Origin: Pseudomonas lundensis
GTDB lineage: Bacteria; Pseudomonadota; Gammaproteobacteria; Pseudomonadales; Pseudomonadaceae
DNA length: 64,000 nt
Direction: 5' to 3'
NCBI RefSeq assembly: GCF_002269125.1
Contig: NZ_NQKI01000022.1
Span: 19,385 to 83,384, forward strand
Below are positions 46,515 to 55,946 of the stretch, piece after piece; the stretch's first letter is position 1, and each line of letters begins with the position of its first letter. A program made the translations under genes and the position numbers. A model generated the notes under the pieces. It had not been told where the DNA came from and made no database searches. It saw nothing but the letters and a program-made list of their open reading frames with translations.

Positions 46515-46604
46515 CTAATTCCGATCAGCGCGCAACAGCGCCACCAGCAGATAAACGAACAGCCCCACTGCCAACAGCAGCGACACCCCATCCAGAATGC
46601 CCAT
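46515..46604 (-). CDS. kdpF: KdpF small stabilising subunit
   Basis: The protein has 29 residues: one membrane helix (GVSLLLAVGLFVYLLVALL) and a basic end RADRN. GGGGAG precedes ATG 46604, and the gene ends eight bases before kdpA. KdpF lies at the KdpA/KdpB interface and stabilises the complex. It is short and easily missed by automated calling. Confidence 0.92.
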   Translation of the reverse strand: MGILDGVSLLLAVGLFVYLLVALLRADRN

Positions 46605-46772
46605 CGACGTGCTCCCCAAAGCGGCGATTGCCGCGTGTTGGGAAAGTGTGGGGTTCAGGGGTGTAAAGGATCGAGATCGAGGGGGATGCGGGGGCGTAAA
46701 AAGGGCGTAAAGAAAACAATCACTGCAGACCCTCACCGGCTACCGGGTCTGCAACGACAGCAGTGCGAACGC

Positions 46773-48005
46773 TTACTGCAGCAGCGGGGTGTCGAGCACC
46801 TCGGATGCGCCGCCCAGCACGCTTTCGCTCAGCTGGATAAACGACGGGGTGTTGACCTTGTCCATGCGCATCAACGCTTGGCTCACATCGTCCAGCGAAC
46901 GCTTGCTATGGGTTTGCAGACGAATTTCGCGGTCCAGCGCCTGCAACAGCGTCACAGCACGCGCCACCGCCGCCGGATTGGCCTGCGCGCCGCGCAACCC
47001 CGTGACGCCTTTGCCGGTCGCATTGAGCTTGTGCTGCAACGTCTGATAACGCTCGTCGCTCATCCCGCCTGCGCGGCGCATCAATTCAATGGCGTAATAC
47101 TCGCTCAGCCCTTGGCTGATCCAGTCATGGCCCGGCTCTACCTGGATGCCACTGAACAGTTGCACCACTTCGCGCAACAACGGGCTGCTGCCAGACTCGC
47201 TGACCATCGGCAACGCGCTGCTCAGGTAAATGGAGTTGCGGTCGGCGCTGGCGCCTTTCCACATCGGGCTGCCCGCACCCACGATCAGTAACTTGGGCGG
47301 GTTGCGCGGGAACACTGCTTGCACCTGCGGCCAGACGAACGTCAGCAGCGTCAGGACGTCCATACGCCGCATGCCTTGCCCTTGCGGCGCGGCAACGGTG
47401 ACCTCGGTTTCGCCCAACGTGGTGCGACGGCTGCCCAACGTGCCCGCCAGCATCCACCCGGTTGGCCGATCAAACAAACGCGACACGTCATCAATACGGA
47501 AACGGTTTTTACCGATACGCGGCCACGCTGTTTCGACACTTTTCCAGCCGTCGGGCAAGACGAACGTCAGCCGCGACACCAGCTCGGTACCGTCCTGCTG
47601 ATCGAGGCTGGCAGGCGGCACCAGTTGCTCGCCACGGAACAACGCCCACTTGGCCGTGGAATAGGTGTCGAAACTGCCGTTCTTGAAGGGGTGATTGAGG
47701 CGAACCCGGTAACTCAGACTGGCGGTGCCTGACGCGGGATGCCACACGCCACGGCTGTGTTGCGGGTCAGCAGTGAGCTGCCAGCCGCCATCGGCCTTGA
47801 AGTCGCTGTAGCTGCCGGGGGCGCCAAGGTCAAAATCCAGGCTGCGCACGGCTGAGCCTTCAGCCAACGTCAGGCGCACGTCGGCCTGGCCGGTCTGCGG
47901 CATCAGGCGCACGTGGTAATCCAGATTGACTTTTTGCGCAGCCCACAACGGGCTGCCGAGCAGTGCAATCAGGAGTCCCAGAGGTAGTTGGTAACGCAGC
48001 GGCAT
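46773..48005 (-). CDS. Secreted gluzincin-fold (M1/M61-like) protein with degenerate zinc site
   Basis: The protein has 410 residues. AAGGAG lies five bases before ATG 48005; signal peptide MPLRYQLPLGLLIALLGSPL ends near WAAQ. A beta-rich N-terminal domain precedes a helical region. Where M1/M61 peptidases have HExxH, this protein reads REVVQ (residues 278-282), and 19 residues later a Glu occurs in GLSEYYAIEL. Both zinc His are replaced while both Glu remain, so it is probably not an active protease. It may be a binding or scaffold protein. It is transcribed alone near kdpF. Confidence 0.72.
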   Translation of the reverse strand: MPLRYQLPLGLLIALLGSPLWAAQKVNLDYHVRLMPQTGQADVRLTLAEGSAVRSLDFDLGAPGSYSDFKADGGWQLTADPQHSRGVWHPASGTASLSYRVRLNHPFKNGSFDTYSTAKWALFRGEQLVPPASLDQQDGTELVSRLTFVLPDGWKSVETAWPRIGKNRFRIDDVSRLFDRPTGWMLAGTLGSRRTTLGETEVTVAAPQGQGMRRMDVLTLLTFVWPQVQAVFPRNPPKLLIVGAGSPMWKGASADRNSIYLSSALPMVSESGSSPLLREVVQLFSGIQVEPGHDWISQGLSEYYAIELMRRAGGMSDERYQTLQHKLNATGKGVTGLRGAQANPAAVARAVTLLQALDREIRLQTHSKRSLDDVSQALMRMDKVNTPSFIQLSESVLGGASEVLDTPLLQ

Positions 48006-48032
48006 ACACACTCCTTGCGACCGCTCCGGGCG

Positions 48033-48482
48033 TTAACCGGCGCGGAAAATCAGGTGATCTTCCCAGTCTTCTTCCGGCACGCTGCCTTCGGCCAGCATGC
48101 GTCCCGATTGCGAGATGCGCTCGTGATGCACCGCATCCGGATCACCGCATACCAAGTGGTGCCACAACGGCAAATCCTTGCGCTCGCTGACCAGGCGGTA
48201 GCCGCAGGTGGGCGGTAGCCATTTGAACGCTTCTGCCTTGCCCGGCGACAGTTGAATGCAGTCCGGAACGGAATCACGTCGATTCGGGTAGTCAGTGCAC
48301 TGACAGGTTTTCAGGTCGAGCAATTTGCAGGCAATGCGCGTGTAGTAGACGCTGTTGTCGTCTTCATCTTCGAGCTTTTGCAGGCAGCACAGGCCGCAGC
48401 CATCGCACAGCGACTCCCATTCCTCCTGATCCAGTTGATCGAGGGTTTTGCGGATCCAGAACGGTTCAACTTTTGCGGCCAT
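48033..48482 (-). CDS. YcgN-family cysteine-cluster protein
   Basis: The protein has 149 residues. Clustered cysteines suit a metal or iron-sulfur site: [37 protein letters not shown] and PTCGYRLVS. This pattern belongs to the UPF0260 (YcgN) and Fe-S oxidoreductase-like CxxCGxCC families. The function is unknown. It lies downstream of the gluzincin-like gene's start, on the same strand. Confidence 0.93.
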   Translation of the reverse strand: MAAKVEPFWIRKTLDQLDQEEWESLCDGCGLCCLQKLEDEDDNSVYYTRIACKLLDLKTCQCTDYPNRRDSVPDCIQLSPGKAEAFKWLPPTCGYRLVSERKDLPLWHHLVCGDPDAVHHERISQSGRMLAEGSVPEEDWEDHLIFRAG

Positions 48483-48636
48483 GGCTCAAACATCAACATC
48501 GGGAAATGGAAAAGGCCGCCAGTCTAGTGCCCAAGGCCCCGCGGGCCAAGGGCTTGTCGTCAGACTTGTCAGCTCGATGGCATAACAGTAGCTTTGCGCC
48601 TACGCTGAACTGCGAAAATTAACTCAGGTATCGAGA

Positions 48637-49230
48637 ATGACTGCTAATACCCGCATCGCCGATCACGCCATTCATGAGCAATTCACCCAACGCTGGTCAC
48701 CCCGCGCCTTTACCGATGCAACCATCGATAAACCGACCCTGATGAGCTTTTTCGAAGCCGCACGCTGGGCGCCCTCGGCTTACAACTCGCAGCCGTGGCG
48801 CTTTCTGTTCGCGCTGCGTGGCACGCCGGCGTTTGATCGCTACCTGAGCTTGCTGGTGGAATTCAATCAGGGTTGGGCCAAGCACGCGGCCGCGCTGGTG
48901 GTGATTGTGTCGAAAACCACCTTCGCCGCACCGGGCACCACCGAAGAGAAACCTTCACCCACTAACGCGTTCGATACCGGCGCAGCCTGGGGCCATCTGG
49001 CTTTGCAAGCCCACTTGAGCGGCTGGCACACCCACGGCATGAGCGGGCTCGATTACGAGCGCGCCCATAAAGAACTGAAAATCCCGGAAGGCTATGCCGT
49101 GCAAGCCATGGTGGCGATCGGCAAGCTGGGTGACAAAGCGACGCTGGTGGATTACCTGCAAGCCAAGGAAGTGCCCAGCCAGCGTGAGCCGCTGAGCAAA
49201 TTAGTCGCTGAAGGTGATTTCAGCCTCTAA
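48637..49230 (+). CDS. Nitroreductase-family flavoprotein
   Basis: The protein has 197 residues. FMN-binding elements of the family are visible: FTQRWSPRAFTDATI near the N-terminus, FEAARWAPSAYNSQPWRFLF and GAAWGHLALQAHLSGW, then MVAIGKLGDKATL. It probably reduces quinones or nitro compounds with NAD(P)H as a dimer. It is a single plus-strand gene followed by a hairpin. Confidence 0.92.
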   Translation: MTANTRIADHAIHEQFTQRWSPRAFTDATIDKPTLMSFFEAARWAPSAYNSQPWRFLFALRGTPAFDRYLSLLVEFNQGWAKHAAALVVIVSKTTFAAPGTTEEKPSPTNAFDTGAAWGHLALQAHLSGWHTHGMSGLDYERAHKELKIPEGYAVQAMVAIGKLGDKATLVDYLQAKEVPSQREPLSKLVAEGDFSL

Positions 49231-49256
49231 GCGATTGCGCTGTGGCAGCCGCATAC

Positions 49257-49290
49257 CGCGAGCGTTTGACCTGACAATTAAACGCTCGCG
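49257..49290. terminator. Hairpin between nitroreductase and hydroxyacid dehydrogenase genes
   Basis: CGCGAGCGTTT at 49257-49267 pairs perfectly with AAACGCTCGCG at 49280-49290. It lies between convergent genes. Confidence 0.75.
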
Positions 49291-49314
49291 CTGCCCGGCA
49301 GCCACTACAGACTG

Positions 49315-50247
49315 TTAATAGCCGCGCGTGAAATCCACTTCGCCACGCATTGGCTGCCCCGCCTGAAACGCACGCAGATTGTCGACGAACAGTTGCACCA
49401 TCAACGACGGTGAAGTCGGTGCCGAACTGTGACCCGTCAACAACAGGCCCCAAGCGGTCCAGAACGGATGCTTGGCGGGCAATGGCTCTTGCCGGCAAAC
49501 GTCAATCACGGCGGCTGCAATATGGCCAACCCGCAACGCTTCAACCAGGTCCGCGTCCACCACGGCGACGCCGCGCCCGGCGTTGATGAAGACCCCGGTG
49601 GGGTTGAATTGCGCAAACAGCTCGGCATCGTACAGATCGTGAGTGTCCGGCGTGTTGGGCAACAGGTTCACCACGTAATCCACCGCCCCAACCAGGCGCG
49701 GCAAATCGTCCAGCGTACCTACCTCCTTGAAGGGCGCCTGTTCACGGGCCGTACGGGCGATGGCATACAGCTCCACGCCAAACGGTTGGAGAAACTGCGC
49801 CACGGTCTGGCCAATGTCTCCGGCGCCGACGATCAGCACCTTGCGCCCGACCAGACTCTGGCCCATGCGGTTGTCCCATTTGCGCTCCACCTGACTGACC
49901 AGCCGCGCCATGACTTCGCGCTCGTGCCCGAGGATGTACGTGAGGACGTATTCGGCCATCACCTGCCCGAAAATGCCCACGGCACGGGTCAGGCGGTAGT
50001 TACGCTGCAAGCCGCCGGCCAACAGCGGCGTGATGCCGGCCCAGGTCGATTGCAGCCACTGCGGTTGATGACCTTGACGCATCAGCGTCGCCAGCAGATC
50101 AGGCTGGCCCAACCATACCGGGCAATCGGCCGCCAGACGCGACAGCTGCGCCGAATCGCCACTGGTCAACACGTCCAGTTCAGGCGCTGCCTGTTGCAGC
50201 AGGCGTGTGTAAAGGGGGTGGTCATGTTCGGCAATCAGAACGCGCAT
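49315..50247 (-). CDS. D-2-hydroxyacid dehydrogenase family (GhrA-like)
   Basis: The protein has 310 residues from ATG 50247; a longer in-frame upstream extension lacks support. The NAD(P)-binding motif is VGRKVLIVGAGDIGQTVAQF. Catalytic residues are in FINAGRGVAVVDADLVEAL (Arg), DVCRQEPLPAKHPFW (Glu) and LLTGHSSAPT (His). It resembles glyoxylate/hydroxypyruvate reductase A. The physiological substrate is not certain. Confidence 0.9.
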   Translation of the reverse strand: MRVLIAEHDHPLYTRLLQQAAPELDVLTSGDSAQLSRLAADCPVWLGQPDLLATLMRQGHQPQWLQSTWAGITPLLAGGLQRNYRLTRAVGIFGQVMAEYVLTYILGHEREVMARLVSQVERKWDNRMGQSLVGRKVLIVGAGDIGQTVAQFLQPFGVELYAIARTAREQAPFKEVGTLDDLPRLVGAVDYVVNLLPNTPDTHDLYDAELFAQFNPTGVFINAGRGVAVVDADLVEALRVGHIAAAVIDVCRQEPLPAKHPFWTAWGLLLTGHSSAPTSPSLMVQLFVDNLRAFQAGQPMRGEVDFTRGY

Positions 50248-50342
50248 GCTCGTAACCTTTTTAAAACGCTGCCAGCGGCCGCCGTCGCGGGTTAACGCGT
50301 CGAGTTCAGGCACCGCCAATGCAATTGAATCCACTCAGGACA

Positions 50343-50362
50343 GGTGCCCGCTGCCGGGCACC
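50343..50362. terminator. Hairpin downstream of the ycgL gene
   Basis: GGTGCCCG at 50343-50350 pairs with CGGGCACC at 50355-50362 with a CTGC loop. No T-run follows on the minus strand, so termination strength is doubtful. Confidence 0.5.
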
Positions 50363-50374
50363 CGGATCGGGCTT

Positions 50375-50668
50375 TTACATCGGGTCGTTGCGACGCAATA
50401 GCTCTTCGGGCAAGTGTTCGATGTATTCGTCTTCGGCCGGTGGCATCTGCAGGTGATAGCCCTGTTTCTCAAGGTTTTCCAACACCACGGCGATGTCTTC
50501 GCGCGACAGCTTGCGCTCGGGGGTCAGCACCAGATCGAACGCGTGAATGGCTTTGCCAAACGCCGCCATCAAAGGCTCCGGCACGCGCTCCAGGGCATCG
50601 GCCTTGAGCACGTACAAATACATTTCGTTGCGCTTGGTGCTGCGGTAAATAGAGCAAATACGTTTCAC
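50375..50668 (-). CDS. YcgL-domain protein
   Basis: The protein has 97 residues from a GTG at 50668, which overlaps the RNase D stop as GTGA. It opens [20 protein letters not shown] and has [17 protein letters not shown], typical of YcgL. The strict overlap with rnd suggests translational coupling and a shared function in RNA metabolism, but none is proven here. Confidence 0.94.
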   Translation of the reverse strand: MKRICSIYRSTKRNEMYLYVLKADALERVPEPLMAAFGKAIHAFDLVLTPERKLSREDIAVVLENLEKQGYHLQMPPAEDEYIEHLPEELLRRNDPM

Positions 50669-51798
50669 GACGGTTCTCCAGCAGTGGCCAGGCTGTCGAG
50701 CAGTGCCTGACCCATCAGCTCACGGCGCCATCCGCGCAGTGAGTCCGGCAATTGATAAGGCCCATTGGGGAAGCCGCTTTTGACCAGCGCTTCCAGGGTT
50801 TTCTTGCGCAGCATCAGCTCGGGCGCCATGTTCAGTTGTTCGGCATAGACCTGACCCACGGCCCGCAGGCGCTTGATCAACGCAGCGGCCTCCACCGGCA
50901 ACGGCTCGGGTACGGCAGGTGGCCACTGCTCCGGCGGCAGACTGCCTGCACGCTTGATCAGGCCGAGCAAAAATTCGCCGTCCTGGCGCACGGTTCGCGG
51001 GTGCATGTCTTCAATGCGCGCCAACGACACCAGATTGTCGGGCTGAGTTTTGGCCAACGGCCACAACGCATGTTCACGTACGATCCGGTTACGCGGCAGG
51101 TCGCGGGCGCGGGCTTCACGTTCACGCCAGGCGCAGATTTCTCGCAACACCGCCAACTGATCGCGGGACAGTTTCCACGCCAGCTTGGCCTCGCGGTACA
51201 CCTCGTTCGGGTCCACTTCGCGGCGCAAGTTCGCCACCAGTTCAGCACCGTCTTCCAGCACCCAGTTGTACTTCTCATCGGGCAGGCGCGGACGCAACAA
51301 CACATACACTTCAGCCAGATGTTGTGCATCTTCGGCGGCGTAACTGATCTGGGTTTCGGAGAGTGGGCGTTGCAGCCAGTCCGAACGGGTTTCGCCTTTG
51401 GGCAGGTCCAGGTCGAGCACTTCCTTGACCAGGCGCGAATAACCCATTGAGAAGCCCAGGTTCAGGTAAGCGGCTGCCAACTGGGTGTCAAACAAGGGCG
51501 CAGGCAAACTGCCCGTCAGGCGCAACAGCACCTCAAGGTCCTCGCTGCACGCGTGCAACACTTTAACCACTGCCGGGTTTTCCAGCAGGGCCGCCAGCGG
51601 CTGCCAGTTGTCGATGGTCAACGGGTCAATCAGGTAAGCGCGCTCCCCGTCGCCGATCTGAATCAAACCGGCAATCGGGTAAAAGGTGTCGACCCGCATG
51701 AATTCGGTGTCGAGGGCTACGAACGGCAAATGCTGCCATTGGGCGCAATGTTGACCGAGGCTATCGTTGTCGCGAATCCAGTGAATATCGATGGCCAC
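50665..51798 (-). CDS. rnd: Ribonuclease D
   Basis: The protein has 377 residues. AGGGAG lies six bases before the GTG at 51798, which opens [20 protein letters not shown]-type exonuclease motifs: [14 protein letters not shown] (Exo I), [15 protein letters not shown] (Exo II) and [13 protein letters not shown] (Exo III, Yx3D). An HRDC domain follows (about 210-290). It trims the 3' ends of tRNA precursors and other small RNAs. Overlapped by ycgL. Confidence 0.96.
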   Translation of the reverse strand: MAIDIHWIRDNDSLGQHCAQWQHLPFVALDTEFMRVDTFYPIAGLIQIGDGERAYLIDPLTIDNWQPLAALLENPAVVKVLHACSEDLEVLLRLTGSLPAPLFDTQLAAAYLNLGFSMGYSRLVKEVLDLDLPKGETRSDWLQRPLSETQISYAAEDAQHLAEVYVLLRPRLPDEKYNWVLEDGAELVANLRREVDPNEVYREAKLAWKLSRDQLAVLREICAWREREARARDLPRNRIVREHALWPLAKTQPDNLVSLARIEDMHPRTVRQDGEFLLGLIKRAGSLPPEQWPPAVPEPLPVEAAALIKRLRAVGQVYAEQLNMAPELMLRKKTLEALVKSGFPNGPYQLPDSLRGWRRELMGQALLDSLATAGEPS

Positions 51799-52097
51799 AC
51801 GGCTCTCCCTTGAAGAATGGCGCGCAGTATATATCGGCATCAGGCTGTTACGGCGATTGACTGACAAACTTGCTGACGAAAATACCTACATGGATTTGGG
51901 TGTCTACCTTCACGCGCGCTCTCTTTAAACGTAGCGTTTGTGCCGGCTCCCGCATCGCACAGCAGTGCGCCCATGACTTAAGCTGTGATGCGATGCGCCA
52001 GACTGACGTCATTTTGAAACATCCCGAGACAAGGCGGTCTTGCAACACGCCTTCCCTCCCCGCCTGATGCCAACCTTTCATCGAACAGGACGCCGGT

Positions 52098-53246
52098 ATG
52101 CGCCAATTGTTGAAACGCACCGCTACTGCCTTTTTACTGGCAGGCTCAAACGCCATGGTATTACCCGCCATGGCCAGCCCTCTCGACGCCACCGTGCAGG
52201 AAGCGGCCAACGCCGTCATGCAGGCATACAACGTGCCGGGTCTGGCTATCGGCATCAGTGTCAATGGCAAACAACAGTTCTACACCTACGGCGTCGCATC
52301 CAAAGCGGACGCTACCCCTGTGACCGCCGATACGCTGTTCGAAGTGGGCTCTATCAGTAAAACCCTGACCGCGACCCTGGCCGCTTACGCCCAAGCCAAC
52401 GGGCAACTGTCGCTCAATCAAACGGTCGGTTCTTATTTGCCCGAATTGCGCAACACCCCTTTTGGCAACGTCACGCTGATCGGGCTGGCCACCCACACAG
52501 CCGGCGGTTTTCCATTGCAGGTGCCCGATGACGTTCAAAACGACGCGCAACTGATGGACTACCTCATCGCCTGGCAACCGGCCTACCCGCAGGGAACCCA
52601 GCGCAGCTATGCCAACCCGAGCATCGGCATGCTGGGCGTGATCACTGCCAAACGCATGCACCTGCCGTACACGCAAGCCCTGCAAGATCAGCTGTTACCT
52701 GCCCTGGGGATGAAAAACAGCTACTTGCAGGTGCCTGCCAGCGAGATGCCCCGCTATGCCCAGGGTTACAACAAAGAAGGTGCACCCGTGCGTTTAACCG
52801 GTGGCGTGTTGGCGGATGAGGCTTACGGCCTGAAAACCACGGTACGGGATCTGACTCATTTCGCTGAATTGAACGCAGGCGTGGGTCAGGTCAGCAAGAC
52901 GCTTCGACGCGCGCTCAATGCCACCCATACTGGTTACTTCCGTGTCGGGCCCATGACGCAGGATCTGGTGTGGGAGCAATACCCTTACCCGGTCAGACTT
53001 GAGGCATTGCTCGAGGGTAACGCCAGTCAAATGGTGTATGAAACACAACCGGTCGTTGCCCTTGACCCGCCTCTCGCGCCGCAGCGCGAGGTGTGGATCA
53101 ATAAGACCGGTTCAACCAATAGCTTTGGCGGCTACATCGCCTTCGTGCCAGCCAAAAAACAGGCCGTGGTCATCCTTGCGAACAAAAATTATCCGAACGA
53201 AGCCCGGGTAAAGCTGGCTCACACCCTGCTTCAAGCGTTGGATTAG
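52098..53246 (+). CDS. ampC: Class C beta-lactamase (AmpC type)
   Basis: The protein has 382 residues, a usual AmpC length. A signal peptide ends near PAMASPLD. Active-site motifs are EVGSISKTL (nucleophile Ser85, Lys88), RSYANPSIGML (Tyr of the YxN motif) and INKTGSTNSFGGY (KTG). It hydrolyses cephalosporins and penicillins in the periplasm. No ampR regulator is divergent from it; the neighbour is rnd, ~300 bases away, so inducibility is not implied by context. That ~300-base gap shows no other gene. The stop overlaps the convergent methyltransferase by four bases. Confidence 0.93.
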   Translation: MRQLLKRTATAFLLAGSNAMVLPAMASPLDATVQEAANAVMQAYNVPGLAIGISVNGKQQFYTYGVASKADATPVTADTLFEVGSISKTLTATLAAYAQANGQLSLNQTVGSYLPELRNTPFGNVTLIGLATHTAGGFPLQVPDDVQNDAQLMDYLIAWQPAYPQGTQRSYANPSIGMLGVITAKRMHLPYTQALQDQLLPALGMKNSYLQVPASEMPRYAQGYNKEGAPVRLTGGVLADEAYGLKTTVRDLTHFAELNAGVGQVSKTLRRALNATHTGYFRVGPMTQDLVWEQYPYPVRLEALLEGNASQMVYETQPVVALDPPLAPQREVWINKTGSTNSFGGYIAFVPAKKQAVVILANKNYPNEARVKLAHTLLQALD

Positions 53247-53878
53247 GTTTCCTTGCGCAACACAAAAATGCTGCCCGCTCCCCGGCCGGGCAGCACATCG
53301 TATTGTTTGAGAATGCTGAAACCCGCCTCTGAAAACTGAGCTTCAACTTCCTCCTTGGCCACACAAATGCGCTGCGGGTAATGTGAGGATTTGATGCACA
53401 GGGAGAGGATCAAGGTGTCACGGCTGACCCGGTGCAATTCGCGCAAAATCGCCAGACGGTGTTCGCTGTCACGCACATGATGGAATAACTGCATGCAAAA
53501 AATGCAGTCCACAGCGTTTTCCGACATGTCGATGGTAAACACCGAGCTTTGGAACAAGGTAATACGCGCCAGCAACCCCGAGGAATGATGAGTACGTGCG
53601 TGATCCAACATGCCCGCGGACGGGTCTGCGGCCAGAATCACCCGGTTGCCGTGTTCGGCCAGCAATGGCCAGAAACGCCCCGCGCCGCACGCCAGATCCA
53701 GTACCAGCCCTGGCTCGCCCGCGATTTTCAGCGCGCGCCGGATCAGCGACCGTTCACGCCACCTTGTCAGACGCTGGAGCACGCCTACAGGCCCCACGTC
53801 CCTGCACACCTGAGCATGCTCACGGTCGTAGCTTTCAGCAAATTCAAGCTCAATGGTGGAAGGTGGCTGCGATGACAT
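53243..53878 (-). CDS. Class I SAM-dependent methyltransferase
   Basis: The protein has 211 residues. The AdoMet-binding motif I is LVLDLACGAGRFWPLLAEHG, followed by ILAADPSAGMLDHA (motif II) and AVDCIFCMQLFHHVRDSEHR (motif IV). The acceptor is unknown. It is transcribed alone between ampC and the glutamine-synthetase-type gene. Confidence 0.9.
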   Translation of the reverse strand: MSSQPPSTIELEFAESYDREHAQVCRDVGPVGVLQRLTRWRERSLIRRALKIAGEPGLVLDLACGAGRFWPLLAEHGNRVILAADPSAGMLDHARTHHSSGLLARITLFQSSVFTIDMSENAVDCIFCMQLFHHVRDSEHRLAILRELHRVSRDTLILSLCIKSSHYPQRICVAKEEVEAQFSEAGFSILKQYDVLPGRGAGSIFVLRKET

Positions 53879-54019
53879 GGCCCGCGAACTCTTGTGGTTT
53901 GAAGTTATTCGCAGAAGAGATTAATGGGACGCCAGTGAAAAAATTGTCAGGAAAGAATGAAAACCTTCGTGGCCTTCCCGGCCGCTTCGCCCGTTGAGCC
54001 ACGCGTTTAGTCCTGACAA

Positions 54020-54038
54020 GAGCGGCGGATAGCCGCTC
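54020..54038. terminator. Hairpin downstream of the glutamine synthetase-type gene
   Basis: GAGCGGC at 54020-54026 pairs with GCCGCTC at 54032-54038. It lies 15 bases past the end of the minus-strand gene. There is no clear T-run. Confidence 0.5.
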
Positions 54039-54052
54039 ACTCCGTTGGGCGA

Positions 54053-55432
54053 TCAGGCCTGCTGCAAGTACCAGCGCCAGTCCTGCTCGCCCACTTCGCC
54101 CATGAACTGTCGGTATTCCGCATTTTTGACCGCCAGGTAGACGTTGAGAAACGCCGGGCCAAACGCCTCCTTGGCCCATTCGGAGCGTTCAAGGGCCCGC
54201 AGGGTCGTCAGCCAGTCAGTGGGCAATTGCTCGGCGGCCTGCGCATAACCATTGCCCTCGACCGGGGCGCCCGGATCGCGCTGCTCTCGAATCCCGCGAT
54301 GTATACCGGCCAGAATGGCCGCAGCGGCCAAATACGGATTGGCATCGGCGCCGCAAATCCGGTGTTCGATATGCCGCGAGAAGGCCGGGCCGCCCGGCAC
54401 TCGCAGGCTCACGGTGCGATTGTCCACGCCCCAGGTCGCCGCCAGCGGCGCGTAACTGTTGCTCTGAAAGCGCCGATAAGAATTGGCATTCGGGCAAAAC
54501 ATCAGCAGTGAGTCCAATAAGGTACTGAGCATGCCGCCCACGGCCTGTCTGAGCAGCGGTGTTCCTGCGGGCGCTTCACTGGCGAACAGGTTGTTGCCGT
54601 CTTTGTCGGCCAGGCTGACGTGCATGTGCATGCCTGTCCCGGCAAGATCGTCAAATGGCTTGGCCATGAAGCACGCCGCCATCCCGTGTTTGTGCGCCAC
54701 GCCCTTGACCAGTCGTTTGTAGCGCACGGCTTCGTCCATCGCCTGCAACGCGTCGGTACGATGCTCAAGGGTAATTTCCACTTGCCCCGGCGCGTATTCG
54801 GAAATGGCCGTGCGTGCCGGAATGCCTTGCAGTGTGCAGGCACTGTACAGATCGGCCAAAAACGGCTCGATTTGCTCCAGTTCACGCAAGCCGTATACCT
54901 GCGTTGCCCGTGGCCGTTGACCGTCGGCATCAAGCGCCGGTTGCGGCCGCCCTTGGCTGTCGCGCTTTTGGTCGAGCAAGTAAAACTCCAGTTCCGCCGC
55001 CATCACCGGGTAGTAGCCGTCGGCCTTTAGCCCGTCGATCACTTTGACCAGCAGATGCCGTGGGTCAGCCACAGTGGCGGGCATCCCTTGTTCAGGGTGC
55101 ATGCTGACCTGCACCGCTGCCATCGGTATCTGGCGCCACGGCATGGGTTGCAGGCTGCCACTCAACGGGTAGGCGCGGCAGTCGATATCACCCACGTCCC
55201 AGACCAGACCGGTATTTTCCACATCGTCGCCATTGATGCTCAGGCCCAGAATGGTGCTCGGCAGCGGGCGGCCGCTTTCGTAGACCGCCAGCAGTTCATC
55301 GCGGTGTAGCCACTTGCCGCGCGGCACACCGTTGTTGTCGAGGATAAACAACTCAAACATCTCGATATCCGGGTGCAACGCCAGAAAGTCCAAGGCTTCT
55401 TGCAGGGGGGCAAACAGGGGGGCGGCACTCAT
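54053..55432 (-). CDS. Glutamine synthetase family protein (gamma-glutamylpolyamine synthetase type)
   Basis: The protein has 459 residues. The catalytic domain carries AAELEFYLLDQKRDSQG (metal Glu), ISEYAPGQVEITLEHRTDAL, AGTGMHMHVSLADKDGNNLF (His) and VDNRTVSLRVPGGPAFSRHI (Arg), then EHRICGADANPYLAAAAIL. The lower similarity to GlnA and the N-terminal extension fit the PuuA/SpuI branch, which ligates glutamate to polyamines or amines. The amine substrate is not fixed by context, as no puu genes adjoin it. Confidence 0.88.
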   Translation of the reverse strand: MSAAPLFAPLQEALDFLALHPDIEMFELFILDNNGVPRGKWLHRDELLAVYESGRPLPSTILGLSINGDDVENTGLVWDVGDIDCRAYPLSGSLQPMPWRQIPMAAVQVSMHPEQGMPATVADPRHLLVKVIDGLKADGYYPVMAAELEFYLLDQKRDSQGRPQPALDADGQRPRATQVYGLRELEQIEPFLADLYSACTLQGIPARTAISEYAPGQVEITLEHRTDALQAMDEAVRYKRLVKGVAHKHGMAACFMAKPFDDLAGTGMHMHVSLADKDGNNLFASEAPAGTPLLRQAVGGMLSTLLDSLLMFCPNANSYRRFQSNSYAPLAATWGVDNRTVSLRVPGGPAFSRHIEHRICGADANPYLAAAAILAGIHRGIREQRDPGAPVEGNGYAQAAEQLPTDWLTTLRALERSEWAKEAFGPAFLNVYLAVKNAEYRQFMGEVGEQDWRWYLQQA

Positions 55433-55946
55433 GGGAATACTCGTTAAAAAGGCGTATCAGACAGGCGCGAAGAGGCGCGGTTGATCAACATCAGCCAACA
55501 CAACGGGTATCCGGGGGGCGCGCATGGCGGCAGTGAAACAAAGCCCAAAACGCAAGTTCACAAGGAAGATCACACAAATCAAGGGTGGCGCAGGGGACAA
55601 CACCCAGCTGCGGCCGTTCTGAGCGCGCGTACACGCCTGACAGCCACTGATGTTGAATCTCTATAAGGCCAAGCCTCATACCTGCAACCAATACCGAAAA
55701 AGTACCTGCAGCCTCCCATGCGCCGCAGCGCGCTTAAATACAGACTTATCAACCTTTGCGTGGCCAACCGCTAAACATATGAAGGGATCTGATCGCGAAG
55801 CGATACCGCTGGTCGTGCCCTGATGAACATCTTTTCATCGAACGTATGCATCCACGGCAAGGTCGGATTCTGTGTCTATCCTGCTTGGGCAACGGTTACT
55901 CAGCTGACTCAAGCCGTCTGTATTCTTACTTCAAGGAGCCTCTCCC
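55433..55946. other. Long intergenic region between the ligase gene and poxB
   Basis: About 510 bases lie without a convincing gene. The region must contain two divergent promoters. Small palindromes are ATCGC-GAA-GCGAT near 55793-55805 and GATGAA-N6-TTCATC at 55822-55839. The short ORFs here overlap one another and show no family features. Confidence 0.5.

Noticed and set aside
53850..54179. 109-codon minus-strand ORF between the methyltransferase and ligase genes
   Set aside because: It overlaps both neighbouring genes in another frame and covers a hairpin. No protein features.
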